28,412 bases of DNA from Asaia bogorensis (GTDB lineage: Bacteria; Pseudomonadota; Alphaproteobacteria; Acetobacterales; Acetobacteraceae). A model generated the notes under the pieces. The model made no database searches. It was not told where the DNA came from and saw only the letters and a program-made list of their open reading frames with translations. A program made the translations under genes and the position numbers. The DNA lies in contig CAMCZJ010000005.1 of NCBI GenBank assembly GCA_945886995.1, positions 1 to 28,412 on the forward strand, given 5' to 3'. Each line of letters opens with the position of its first letter. Within the stretch, counting starts at the first letter, position 1. Below, in pieces: positions 7,511 to 15,032 of the stretch.

Positions 7511-8858
7511 AGCCGTCATCCTCGGCATAGGGGTTGCGCGGGGATCGCATTTGCAGCCGGATCGGCACGCCCGGCATGGTGAAATGCTCGCGGAAGGAAT
7601 TCACCAGATAGCGCCGGTAATCCTCCGGCAATTCATCGGCCCGCGTGCCGAAAATCACCATCGTGGGTGGACGCGCCTTGGGCATGGTCGCGTAGCGCAG
7701 CTTTATGCGCCTGCCATCCACCAGCGGCGCCTGATGCCGTGCCAGCGCCGCTTCGAACCAGCGATTGACCTCCCCGGTCGGGATGCGGCGATTCCAGAGC
7801 GCATAGGCCGCGCGCACCGCGGGCATGAGCTTATCAACGCCCCGCCCAGTCACCGCCGAAAGCGGCACCACCGGCACGCCCTTGGATTGCGCGAGGGATG
7901 TCATCAGCGCGTCTTCCACGCGCTTGCGCGCCACATTGCGGTCTTCCACCGCATCCCATTTATTAAGCGCGATCACCAAAGCGCGGCCTTCACGTTCCGC
8001 CAGGCGCGCAATGCGCAAATCCTGTTCATCCATGCCAAGCAGCGCATCCAGGACCAGCACCACCACTTCAGCTTCCTTGAGCGCGGCAAGGGAAGACGCG
8101 ACCGACATCTGCTCCAGCGTTTCCTGCACGCGGGCCTTCTTGCGCATGCCGGCGGTATCCACCAGGCGCACCTCACCACCCGTAGAATCGCGCCATTGCA
8201 CGGCCACCGCATCACGCGTGAGGCCCGGCTCAGGGCCCGTGATCATACGGTCTTCACCCAGCAGCGCATTCAGCAGCGTGGATTTGCCCGCATTGGGCCG
8301 GCCCACGATGGCAAGACGGAGTGGGCGGTCTGGATCTTCTGCCTCAGCCTCATCGTCTGGCAGCGGGCCTAGGCGTGCCGAGATTTCATCATGCAAATTG
8401 CCGAAGCCATCACCATGTTCGGAACTGACCGGCACGGGGTCACCCAGGCCCAATTCAAAGGCTTCCATGGCGGCGGTGGTGCCAGCGCGGCCCTCTGCCT
8501 TATTCGCAACAACCAGCACCGGCACGCGCATCCGCCTGAGCCAAGCCGCGAAAGCGCGATCAGCGGGCGTGATGCCGGCGCGCGCATCCATCACAAACAG
8601 CACGAGGGAGGCACCGCGCAAAGCGGCTTCAGAACTCGCGCGCATGCGGCCCGGCACGGTATCGGGGGGCGCTTCCTCAAGCCCAGCGGTATCCACCAAG
8701 GTCACATCGCGCCCGGCGATGCGCGCGGTCACTTCCTTGCGGTCGCGTGTGACGCCTGGTGTGTCATGCACCAGCGCGATGCGGCGCTGCGCCAGCCGAT
8801 TGAACAGCGTGGACTTGCCGACATTGGGCCGGCCCAGAATGACAATGATGGGCTGCAT
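7509..8858 (-). CDS. der: ribosome biogenesis GTPase Der (EngA)
   Basis: Essential double-GTPase acting in 50S subunit assembly. The 449-aa protein carries two G domains. The first has P-loop GRPNVGKS (residues 9-16), DTAGLEE and NKAEG; the second has GRPNAGKS (186-193), DTAGMRKKARV and NKWD. A C-terminal KH-like domain follows, with the typical GTRADELPEDYRRYLVNSFRE and VPIRLQMRSPRNPY. The second-position change NKAE in the first domain is common in alphaproteobacteria. It follows bamB by 14 bases and is the last gene of the operon, the same order as yfgM-bamB-der in E. coli. Confidence 0.97.
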   Translation of the reverse strand: MQPIIVILGRPNVGKSTLFNRLAQRRIALVHDTPGVTRDRKEVTARIAGRDVTLVDTAGLEEAPPDTVPGRMRASSEAALRGASLVLFVMDARAGITPADRAFAAWLRRMRVPVLVVANKAEGRAGTTAAMEAFELGLGDPVPVSSEHGDGFGNLHDEISARLGPLPDDEAEAEDPDRPLRLAIVGRPNAGKSTLLNALLGEDRMITGPEPGLTRDAVAVQWRDSTGGEVRLVDTAGMRKKARVQETLEQMSVASSLAALKEAEVVVLVLDALLGMDEQDLRIARLAEREGRALVIALNKWDAVEDRNVARKRVEDALMTSLAQSKGVPVVPLSAVTGRGVDKLMPAVRAAYALWNRRIPTGEVNRWFEAALARHQAPLVDGRRIKLRYATMPKARPPTMVIFGTRADELPEDYRRYLVNSFREHFTMPGVPIRLQMRSPRNPYAEDDG

Positions 8859-8872
8859 TATGTGGTGCGGCC

Positions 8873-10216
8873 TTAGCCTTCGCCGGCAAAGGCGATGAGG
8901 CTACCGTCATCCGTCGCCAGAATGAGGCGACCGGCCACCACAATCATGGGAAGCGATAGCGCAGCCGGCAAGCGCTGGCGCCCAAGCACGTCACCATCCA
9001 GGGGATTGAGCGTGATGAGTTCTGCCCTGCTGGAGCCGACAAAAAGCCGCCCACCGGCGAGTAGCGGTGACGAAAGCTGAATGATTTCCTGCGGCCTATT
9101 GCCCTGCGCTGGCGGGCGTAGCGAAACCGCCCAGCGCGCCTGGCCGGATTCGCGATGCAGCGCCGCCATTTCCCCGGCATCCGTGGTGCCAAAGACCCAA
9201 TCGCCAGCCGCCCAAGGCATTTCGGTACCGCCAAACTCGCGCTCCCAAATGCGCCGGCCCGCCCGCAAGTCAATGGAAAGCCCGACACCGCCCATACCAA
9301 TCGCGATCACCCGCCCGCCTGAAATCACCGGCGCGGCGCGCACACTGCCCACATCGGCAAGGCTTGTGGCACCCGCGGCGGCTAGGCTGTCGCTCCAGAT
9401 CACGCGGCCATCATTGGCGCGAAGGGCAAGAATTTCACCGGAAGGAAAGCCCGCCACCACGGTTTCGCCCAAAATGGCAGGCGGCGGCAGGCCAAGCGGC
9501 ACGGTCAGAATCGCCTGGGCACGATAGCGCCAGAGCAGTTTTCCGTCTTCGGCGGAAAGCGCCACCAGCGTATTATCCAAGTTCGTGACAAAAATCCGGC
9601 CATTGGCGAAGGAAGGCGCACCGCGCATCGGCGCCTGCAGGCGCACGCGCCATTTGACCGACCCATCTGCAGCGGAAAGCGCCAGCACTTCCGAAAGCCC
9701 GGTCGCGACAAAAACAGTTTCGCCTTCAACGATCACGCCCGCACCGCCGCCATCGCCGCGTTCATTTTCCGGGCGGGTATCCACCCTCCAGCGCCGCGCG
9801 CCAGAAGCGACATCGAAGGCGGAAACAAAACCATCCGCATCGCCCATGAAAACCCGATCCGCGCTGGCAACTGGCCCCGCGACCACGCGGCGCCGGAAGG
9901 ATGTGCCAGTGCCATAGCTGGCGGACCAAGCCTGACGCAGATTGCCACCAAGGGCGATGTGCCCACCACCATGGCTGGCCGCGCCACCAAGCTGCGGCCA
10001 AAGGCCGCGCGCTTCTGGCGCGGGGAGCGAGATGGTCAGCCCACGCGCGTCAGCATCCGCTTCCACGCTGCGATCCGGCATGGTGAGCACAGATTTCCGC
10101 TCACCCGTGATTTTCACGCGGCGTTCACCGAATATGCTATCCAATGTGTCGCAGCCGGCCAAAATTCCCGCCGAACCCAGCAACCAAGCGCGCCGAGAGA
10201 TATCCCGCCCCGTCAT
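8873..10216 (-). CDS. bamB: outer membrane assembly lipoprotein BamB-like (PQQ-type beta-propeller)
   Basis: Predicted periplasm-facing lipoprotein that supports beta-barrel assembly by the BAM complex. The 447-aa protein has a short N-region with RR, then the lipobox LAGC (Cys at residue 22), where signal peptidase II would cleave. The rest is a series of beta-propeller blades with repeated A-x-D/W motifs such as VSAFDVASGARRWRVD, VLALSAADGSVKWRV, LVALSAEDGKLLWRYR and ILALRANDGRVIWSD. The start overlaps the upstream TPR gene stop (ATGA), and der follows by 14 bases. BamB is supported by fold, lipobox and conserved neighbourhood. Confidence 0.88.
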   Translation of the reverse strand: MTGRDISRRAWLLGSAGILAGCDTLDSIFGERRVKITGERKSVLTMPDRSVEADADARGLTISLPAPEARGLWPQLGGAASHGGGHIALGGNLRQAWSASYGTGTSFRRRVVAGPVASADRVFMGDADGFVSAFDVASGARRWRVDTRPENERGDGGGAGVIVEGETVFVATGLSEVLALSAADGSVKWRVRLQAPMRGAPSFANGRIFVTNLDNTLVALSAEDGKLLWRYRAQAILTVPLGLPPPAILGETVVAGFPSGEILALRANDGRVIWSDSLAAAGATSLADVGSVRAAPVISGGRVIAIGMGGVGLSIDLRAGRRIWEREFGGTEMPWAAGDWVFGTTDAGEMAALHRESGQARWAVSLRPPAQGNRPQEIIQLSSPLLAGGRLFVGSSRAELITLNPLDGDVLGRQRLPAALSLPMIVVAGRLILATDDGSLIAFAGEG

Positions 10217-10863
10217 CCTTCTAGCCCCATGGCAAGCCGTTGCGCCCTTTCCCTGACACCGCGTGGCGCAGTAACATCGGCGCCTAGCGCCTGGAAGGCT
10301 TGCCGCGCTTCATCACGCCGGCCGGCCCGCAGCGCAATCAGCCCCGCGACTTCGCGCGCCGAAGCATTCCAAGCCGAATCGGCGCGCGTCAGCGGCGTGA
10401 TCCGCGCCGCCAGCATCGCCGGGTCCCCTTGATCGAGCGAGCGGATCACCCAAAGCAGCGACGCCAAATCCCGGTAAAGCGGATCGGCACTGCTATCGGC
10501 GGCGATCGCATCATAAAGCCGAAGTGCTTCAGCAAACTGTCCCGTTTCAGCCTTAAGCGCTGCGGCACGCAGCCTTGCCAAATCGCGATAGCCAGCAGGC
10601 ACGCCGCGCGAGACTTCCTCAAAGCGCTGTGCCATGGCCTTGAGGTCCGCCCCTTCAGCCTCTGCCGCGCGATGGGCGGCCATGAAGGCGATGGCGGCTT
10701 TTTCAGCCTCTCGCGCTTCGTACCAGCGCCAGCTTTGATGGGCGCCAATGCCGGCCAGCACAAAGACAAGTGCGCCCAAGACCAGAGTCCCGTAGCGCTT
10801 CCATAGTCGGCGGGCGCGTTCAGCGCGGAGGTCTTCCGCAACCTCATCAAAAATATCGGGCAA
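10213..10863 (-). CDS. YfgM-like membrane-anchored tetratricopeptide protein
   Basis: A 216-aa protein beginning (M)PDIFDEVAEDLRAERARRLW, then one membrane helix (YGTLVLGALVFVLAGIGAHQSW) and a periplasmic TPR-like helical region. The frame is open to 11028, but the upstream 55 codons are AT-rich and unlike a protein. I chose the TTG at 10861-10863: it has GAGGA six bases upstream and gives the family's usual XDIFxEVxEDL N-terminus. YfgM of E. coli links the SecYEG translocon to periplasmic chaperones. The stop overlaps the bamB start, so the genes are translationally coupled. hisS, which precedes yfgM in enterics, is absent here. Confidence 0.82.
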   Translation of the reverse strand: MPDIFDEVAEDLRAERARRLWKRYGTLVLGALVFVLAGIGAHQSWRWYEAREAEKAAIAFMAAHRAAEAEGADLKAMAQRFEEVSRGVPAGYRDLARLRAAALKAETGQFAEALRLYDAIAADSSADPLYRDLASLLWVIRSLDQGDPAMLAARITPLTRADSAWNASAREVAGLIALRAGRRDEARQAFQALGADVTAPRGVRERAQRLAMGLEG

Positions 10864-10963
10864 GGCGGTCCTCGGATTAGAAAGGCGATTTGTCGCAGGG
10901 CTAAGCCCTTCTGCCTTGGCGGTCAAACGGGGATTTTTGGGCTTCAGGGGCGGATTGGTAAAG

Positions 10964-10992
10964 ATTTTAGGAAAAAATTTGCAATTCATTAA
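10964..10992 (-). promoter_or_regulatory. candidate promoter for the yfgM-bamB-der operon
   Basis: In the AT-rich spacer between the divergent lipoprotein and yfgM-like genes the minus strand reads TTAATG, 17 bases, TAAAAT (10969-10964). The -10 matches five of six consensus positions, while the -35 is weak. Transcription would start near 10957, leaving a leader of roughly 95 bases. Confidence 0.35.
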
Positions 10993-11015
10993 CTTTTCTG
11001 AGGTCTTGTTGTGGA

Positions 11016-11405
11016 ATGCGTAAAACACGCCCCCTTTTGATGGTCTTTATGCTGCTGGCCGGCTGCGAAAGCGTCGGTGCCCCAGGCGCGCCTTTGCTCG
11101 CCATTCCAGCGGTGGCTGAGGGGGCATCGCTTGTTTTAACCCAGCGCGGCATCGGCGATAATGTGGTGTCCTTGCTGACGGGCCAGGATTGTTCTTACGT
11201 ACGGCTGGCGCGCGGCCAGACCTATTGTGCTTCCAACGCGCCGCCGCCCGTGCAACCGCTTTGCACGCGCAGCCTTGGCCAGGTGGATTGTTGGACCACG
11301 CCCCCCGTGGCCACGCCGGCGTATCGCGGTGTCCGCGACGGGCCTTACGAGCTGACCGCCGAACAAGAGCGCAATCGCACAGCGCGCTGGCCGAAGCTGT
11401 TTTAG
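11016..11405 (+). CDS. small predicted lipoprotein, unknown function
   Basis: A 129-aa protein with a clear lipoprotein signal: MRKTRPLLMVFMLLAGC, lipobox LAGC with Cys17 as acylation site. The mature part contains an Ala/Gly-rich segment, then four more cysteines (QDCSY, TYCAS, PLCTR, VDCWT) that could form two disulfides in the periplasm. It ends in an RNRTARWPKLF-like tail. I do not recognise a named family. It is divergent from the yfgM operon and convergent with thiE. The ribosome binding site is poor, but the signal peptide supports this ATG. Confidence 0.7.
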   Translation: MRKTRPLLMVFMLLAGCESVGAPGAPLLAIPAVAEGASLVLTQRGIGDNVVSLLTGQDCSYVRLARGQTYCASNAPPPVQPLCTRSLGQVDCWTTPPVATPAYRGVRDGPYELTAEQERNRTARWPKLF

Positions 11406-11429
11406 GCTTGGCAGTTGCCGGGACGCATA

Positions 11430-11444
11430 GGGGCTTGAGGCCCC
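11430..11444. terminator. small hairpin between convergent lipoprotein and thiE genes
   Basis: GGGGC and GCCCC pair across a TTGAG loop in the 55-base gap between two convergent stops. There is no T-run on either side, so this is only a candidate bidirectional terminator. Confidence 0.25.
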
Positions 11445-11460
11445 ATCTGTGGGCTTGGCA

Positions 11461-12102
11461 CTATCCTTGAGCAAAAGCGGCGGCGATGGCCGCGTTCATG
11501 GTCCGCACGCCCTCAGCAGGGCCAGCCGGATGGTTCCAAACCGCCCCGATGACTGCAAGGAAATCGGCCCCGGCCTGCACCAGGGGCGCGCAGTTTTCCG
11601 CCGTGAGCCCGCCAATGGCGACTGAGGGAATTTCGAACATCTCATGCCACCAGGTCAGGATTTCTGGCGTGGCGCGGTGGATGGTTTCCTTGCTCTTGGT
11701 CGGGAAGAAGGCACCAAAAGCGACGTAATCCGCGCCCAATTCGCCGGCTTCCATGGCAAGGTGGCGCGATGCATGGCACGTGATGCCAAGAATGCGGCCT
11801 TCCAACAGGCGCCGTGCTGCGGCGTGGTCGCCATCACCTTGGCCAAGATGCGCGCCATCACAGCCAAGTTTGGCGGCAAGGGCGGCGTTGTCGTTCAATA
11901 GAAACGCTACACCGCGGGCGGCCGCAATGGGCATGAGGATTTCCACGGCGCGCGCGATTTCATCTTCCGAGGCGTCCTTGAGGCGCAACTGCAGGCAGGC
12001 AACATCGCCCGCATCAAGCGCCGCAGCGAGCGGCGCCCGAAACGCCTGGGGATCAAGCCGCTGAGGGGTAATGAGATAGAGCCGGCATTGGGCTTCTGAC
12101 AT
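11461..12102 (-). CDS. thiE: thiamine phosphate synthase
   Basis: Joins the HMP-pyrophosphate and thiazole-phosphate moieties to thiamine phosphate in the cytoplasm. TIM-barrel motifs in order are LYLITPQ, LQLRLKD (the usual E is L here), FLLNDN, DGAHLGQGD, ILGITCHAS, YVAFGAFFPTKSK, SVAIGGL and ADFLAVIGAVW. I chose the ATG at 12100-12102 (MSEAQCRLYLI) over a TTG four codons upstream, because thiE proteins begin close to the first strand. No thiC/G/D neighbours and no evident TPP riboswitch are in the upstream 130 bases, so this is a stand-alone copy. Confidence 0.92.
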   Translation of the reverse strand: MSEAQCRLYLITPQRLDPQAFRAPLAAALDAGDVACLQLRLKDASEDEIARAVEILMPIAAARGVAFLLNDNAALAAKLGCDGAHLGQGDGDHAAARRLLEGRILGITCHASRHLAMEAGELGADYVAFGAFFPTKSKETIHRATPEILTWWHEMFEIPSVAIGGLTAENCAPLVQAGADFLAVIGAVWNHPAGPAEGVRTMNAAIAAAFAQG

Positions 12103-12234
12103 GGGGATGACCAAAGGTGATGAAGGTGATCAAACAAGCCGGAAGGGGATTTTCTGGCAAGCTTGCACGATAAATTGCCAAGGGGGGCTAGGCGCGGCGC
12201 GCAACTGGGGCTACAGAGCGCGCCTTCCGGTCTT

Positions 12235-12310
12235 GTCCCGTTCGTCTAGAGGCCTAGGACACCAGCCTTTCACGTTGGCAGCACGGGTTCGAATCCCGTA
12301 CGGGACGCCA
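12235..12310 (+). tRNA. tRNA-Glu (anticodon TTC)
   Basis: The sequence folds as a standard tRNA: acceptor arms GTCCCGT and ACGGGAC, anticodon stem CCAGC/GTTGG with loop CTTTCAC (anticodon TTC at 12269-12271), T-arm CGGGTTCGAATCCCG, and encoded 3' CCA (12308-12310). The body is close to known bacterial tRNA-Glu. It is the last core gene before a long accessory region, a common integration landmark, although I see no duplicate of its 3' end in this window. Confidence 0.97.
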
Positions 12311-12864
12311 CTTCCCTTTCCCAAAACATGCTCTCAGCCCTGGGTGGGCTTGGAAATTCCCGAGTATTTGCGGGCTTTTCGCCAGAAACCTTGATGGTGA
12401 GGGGGCGGAATAGTCGGGCTTTTTCTCTCCGATTCGGGGGATTCTCTCCAAAGCTTGAGGGTGAGCCGATTTTTCCACCAAGGTTTAACGCGTTGATTTT
12501 ATGTTGCTTTCTTATGCTGCGGCGCAGCATGGGTTGGTGAAATAGATGCCCCGGGGAATGGAACTGGGGGCGGAAAAAAGGCGGCATACCTTCAATACGA
12601 GCCCTATTTTATGCATTAGATTTTCGTTTTTCCCGATCTGACCGGTGGGATAGCCGGAACTGAAGAGAGAAACCGACAGCCGCCTACAAATCGATCTGGA
12701 CTAACCGCCCAGGTCCAACAACGAAAAAACTTCCATCGAACGCGAAATACTTTGAAAATTGCAATGAAAGCGATTCGGGCTTCGGGTGGGGAAAATCCCC
12801 CGGACGCCTGTTGTGGCGCGCGCACTTAAAATATCTCTGTAACCACCACACAGATTTTTTATGA
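12311..12864. other. gene-free region between tRNA-Glu and the restriction-modification operon
   Basis: About 550 bases without a convincing reading frame. It is AT-richer than the flanking core genes. It contains a 7-bp hairpin ATGCTGC-GGC-GCAGCAT (12514-12530), a small AGCCC/GGGCT hairpin soon after the tRNA (12336-12350), and two imperfect copies of cttgatggtgag near 12390 and 12460. This is where a left boundary of the accessory region would be expected, but no attachment repeat can be assigned. Confidence 0.5.
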
Positions 12865-12893
12865 TTGACATGGTGATCCCCCGGTGGCATGAT
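12865..12893 (+). promoter_or_regulatory. sigma-70 promoter of the restriction-modification operon
   Basis: A perfect -35 box TTGACA (12865-12870), a 17-base spacer and a -10-like CATGAT (12888-12893, four of six matches). Transcription would begin near 12900, about 20 bases before the ATG at 12919. This also argues against the in-frame ATG at 12889, which lies inside the -10 box. Confidence 0.65.
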
Positions 12894-12918
12894 CTGTAGA
12901 TGCAAAACAGAGTTCTCT

Positions 12919-13518
12919 ATGCGCCTCTCTGATGTCTGCACCACTCGTCTTGGCTACACCGCTCGGGCAAAGCTCGAAGCGTCCAGCCATGGCGTCTTGG
13001 CCATCCAGCTGCGCGACATGGCCGAAGGTGGTGTGGACAGCACCGGGCTTTCGCGCGTGCTGATCAAAGAGAGCGTTGACCGCTACCTGGTCCAGGCCGG
13101 CGACGTGCTGTTTCGCTCTCGCGGTGATCGGAATTCAGCCGTCGCCCTTGATGATCGCTTCGCTGAACCGGCTGTTGCCGTGTCCCCCCTGATGGTCCTG
13201 CGGCCCAGGCGCGAGATCATCTCGCCCGACTATCTGGCATGGGCGATCAATCAACCCGAAGCGCAGCGCCATTTCGACATCGCGGCTCGCGGAACCAGCA
13301 TTCGTATGGTCCCAAAGGCCAGCCTTGATGAGCTTCACATTGATGTCCCGGACCTACCAACCCAACGGCGCATCGTCGCGGCACATAGCCTCGCTGCCCG
13401 GGAATACGCTCTCGTGCATCTCCTGGCGGATGCGAAGCAGAACCTCATCAATCAAAAGCTTGCAGAACACGCCAAAAGCAAGCGAATTCACACCACGCAG
13501 AAGGAAAGCCGGACATGA
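12919..13518 (+). CDS. HsdS-like protein with a single target recognition domain
   Basis: A 199-aa protein (from ATG 12919, MRLSDVCTTRLGYTARAK) resembling one half of a type I specificity subunit: one TRD with YLVQAGDVLFRSRGDRN and SPDYLAWAINQPEAQRHF, then PTQRRIVAAHSLAAREYALVHLLADAKQNLINQKL, the HsdS spacer-helix type ending. It precedes hsdM with an ATGA overlap (13515-13518). A full HsdS is encoded later in the same operon, so this is an additional half-subunit. It may dimerise to give a palindromic target, compete with HsdS, or be a remnant. The earlier in-frame ATG at 12889 is rejected because it overlaps the promoter. Confidence 0.8.
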   Translation: MRLSDVCTTRLGYTARAKLEASSHGVLAIQLRDMAEGGVDSTGLSRVLIKESVDRYLVQAGDVLFRSRGDRNSAVALDDRFAEPAVAVSPLMVLRPRREIISPDYLAWAINQPEAQRHFDIAARGTSIRMVPKASLDELHIDVPDLPTQRRIVAAHSLAAREYALVHLLADAKQNLINQKLAEHAKSKRIHTTQKESRT

Positions 13519-15032
13519 GCGACCAATTGACGCAGCAGCAGGTCAATCAAGCCGCATGGGCTGCCTGCGACACGTTCCGGGGCGCTGTCGATCCCGCCCA
13601 GTACAAGGATTACATCCTGGTGATGCTGTTCCTGAAATACATCTCCGATCTCTGGAACGATCACCTGCAAACCTATCGCAAGCAATTCGGCGGCGACGAA
13701 ACCCGCATCCGCAGGCGCCTAGAACGCGAACGCTTCGTCCTGCCCGAAGGCGCCAGCTTCTATGACCTTCATGAAGCCCGCACTGAGGCGAATATCGGCG
13801 AACTCATCAACATGGCCCTTGAAAAGATCGAGGACCAGAACCGTGCCAAGCTGGAAGGCGTCTTCCGGAACATTGACTTCAACTCGGAAGCCAATCTGGG
13901 CCGCGTCAAGGATCGTAACCGCCGTCTGAAGAACATGCTTGAGGATTTCGCCAAGCCCGCGCTGGACCTCAGCCCCTCTCGCGTCACCGAAGATATCATC
14001 GGCGAATGCTATATCTACCTCATCTCTCGCTTCGCCTCAGACGCTGGCAAGAAGGCTGGTGAGTTCTACACGCCCGCCGCTGTCTCTCGGCTGCTGGCCA
14101 AGCTTGCGGCGCCAAAGCCGGGCGACACCATCTGCGACCCAGCCTGCGGTTCAGGCTCCCTCCTCATTCGCGCGGCCGAACAGGTCGGTTCCGACAATTT
14201 CGCCCTCTATGGGCAGGAAGTGAACGGCGCCACCTGGGCTTTGGCACGCATGAACATGTTTCTGCATGCCAAGGATGCCGCGCGCATTGAATGGTGCGAC
14301 ACGCTGAACAACCCCACGCTGATCGAAGGCGACCACCTGATGCGCTTTGATGTGGTGGTAGCCAACCCGCCCTTCAGCCTGGACAAATGGGGCGCCGAAG
14401 GCGCGGATACAGACCAGTTCAAGCGCTACTGGCGCGGCGTTCCGCCGAAATCCAAAGGGGATTACGCTTTCATCACGCATATGGTGGAAATCGCCAAACG
14501 CCAAAGTGGGCGCGTGGCGGTGATTGTGCCCCATGGCGTGCTGTTCCGCAGCGGCGCGGAAGGCACCATCCGCAAGGCGCTGATTGAAGAAAACCTGCTG
14601 GATGCGGTTATTGGCCTACCAGCCAACCTATTCACCACCACTGGCATTCCTGTCGCCATACTGATCCTTGACCGTTCCCGCGAACAGGGCGGCGCCAATG
14701 AAGCCCGCCGCGATGTTCTGTTCATTGATGCCAGCAAGGAATTCACCCCCGGCAAGACCCAGAACGTGATGGAAGAAGGGCACCTGACCAAGGTGCTTGA
14801 AACCTACGCATCCCGCGCCGAGACGCCCAAATACTCCCACCGCGCGAGCCCGGATGAGATTGCCGAGAACGACTTCAACCTGAACATCCCCCGCTACGTG
14901 GATACTTTTGAGGCAGAGGAAGAAATAGACGTCGCCGCCCTGCAAAAGCAGATCAACAGCATCGAAGCCGAATTGGTCGAGGTACGGGCCAAAATGGCAG
15001 GCTACCTGAAGGAGCTTGGCGTGAATGTCTGA
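13515..15032 (+). CDS. hsdM: type I restriction-modification methyltransferase subunit
   Basis: DNA adenine methyltransferase subunit of the type I complex, using S-adenosylmethionine. The 505-aa protein has the HsdM N-terminal helical domain (about 10-150), the AdoMet motif DPACGSGSLL (208-217) and the catalytic NPPF (284-287) of N6-adenine methylases. GEFYTPAAVSRLLAKL just before motif I is the usual HsdM signature. It overlaps the half-HsdS gene upstream (ATGA) and the RhuM gene downstream (8 bases). All key residues are intact, so it should be active. Confidence 0.96.
   Translation: MSDQLTQQQVNQAAWAACDTFRGAVDPAQYKDYILVMLFLKYISDLWNDHLQTYRKQFGGDETRIRRRLERERFVLPEGASFYDLHEARTEANIGELINMALEKIEDQNRAKLEGVFRNIDFNSEANLGRVKDRNRRLKNMLEDFAKPALDLSPSRVTEDIIGECYIYLISRFASDAGKKAGEFYTPAAVSRLLAKLAAPKPGDTICDPACGSGSLLIRAAEQVGSDNFALYGQEVNGATWALARMNMFLHAKDAARIEWCDTLNNPTLIEGDHLMRFDVVVANPPFSLDKWGAEGADTDQFKRYWRGVPPKSKGDYAFITHMVEIAKRQSGRVAVIVPHGVLFRSGAEGTIRKALIEENLLDAVIGLPANLFTTTGIPVAILILDRSREQGGANEARRDVLFIDASKEFTPGKTQNVMEEGHLTKVLETYASRAETPKYSHRASPDEIAENDFNLNIPRYVDTFEAEEEIDVAALQKQINSIEAELVEVRAKMAGYLKELGVNV

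Noticed and set aside
7551..8898. Long plus-strand frames opposite der
   Set aside because: Ser/Thr/Arg- or His-rich translations of the complement of der; no domain or ribosome binding site.
12235..12310. tRNA-Glu as attachment site with a second copy in the window
   Set aside because: I looked for the T-arm and 3' end downstream and found no repeat of it, so no att pair is called.
12889..12918. Upstream in-frame ATG for the half-HsdS protein
   Set aside because: It falls inside the -10 box of a promoter with a perfect -35; the ATG at 12919 fits the HsdS-like start.
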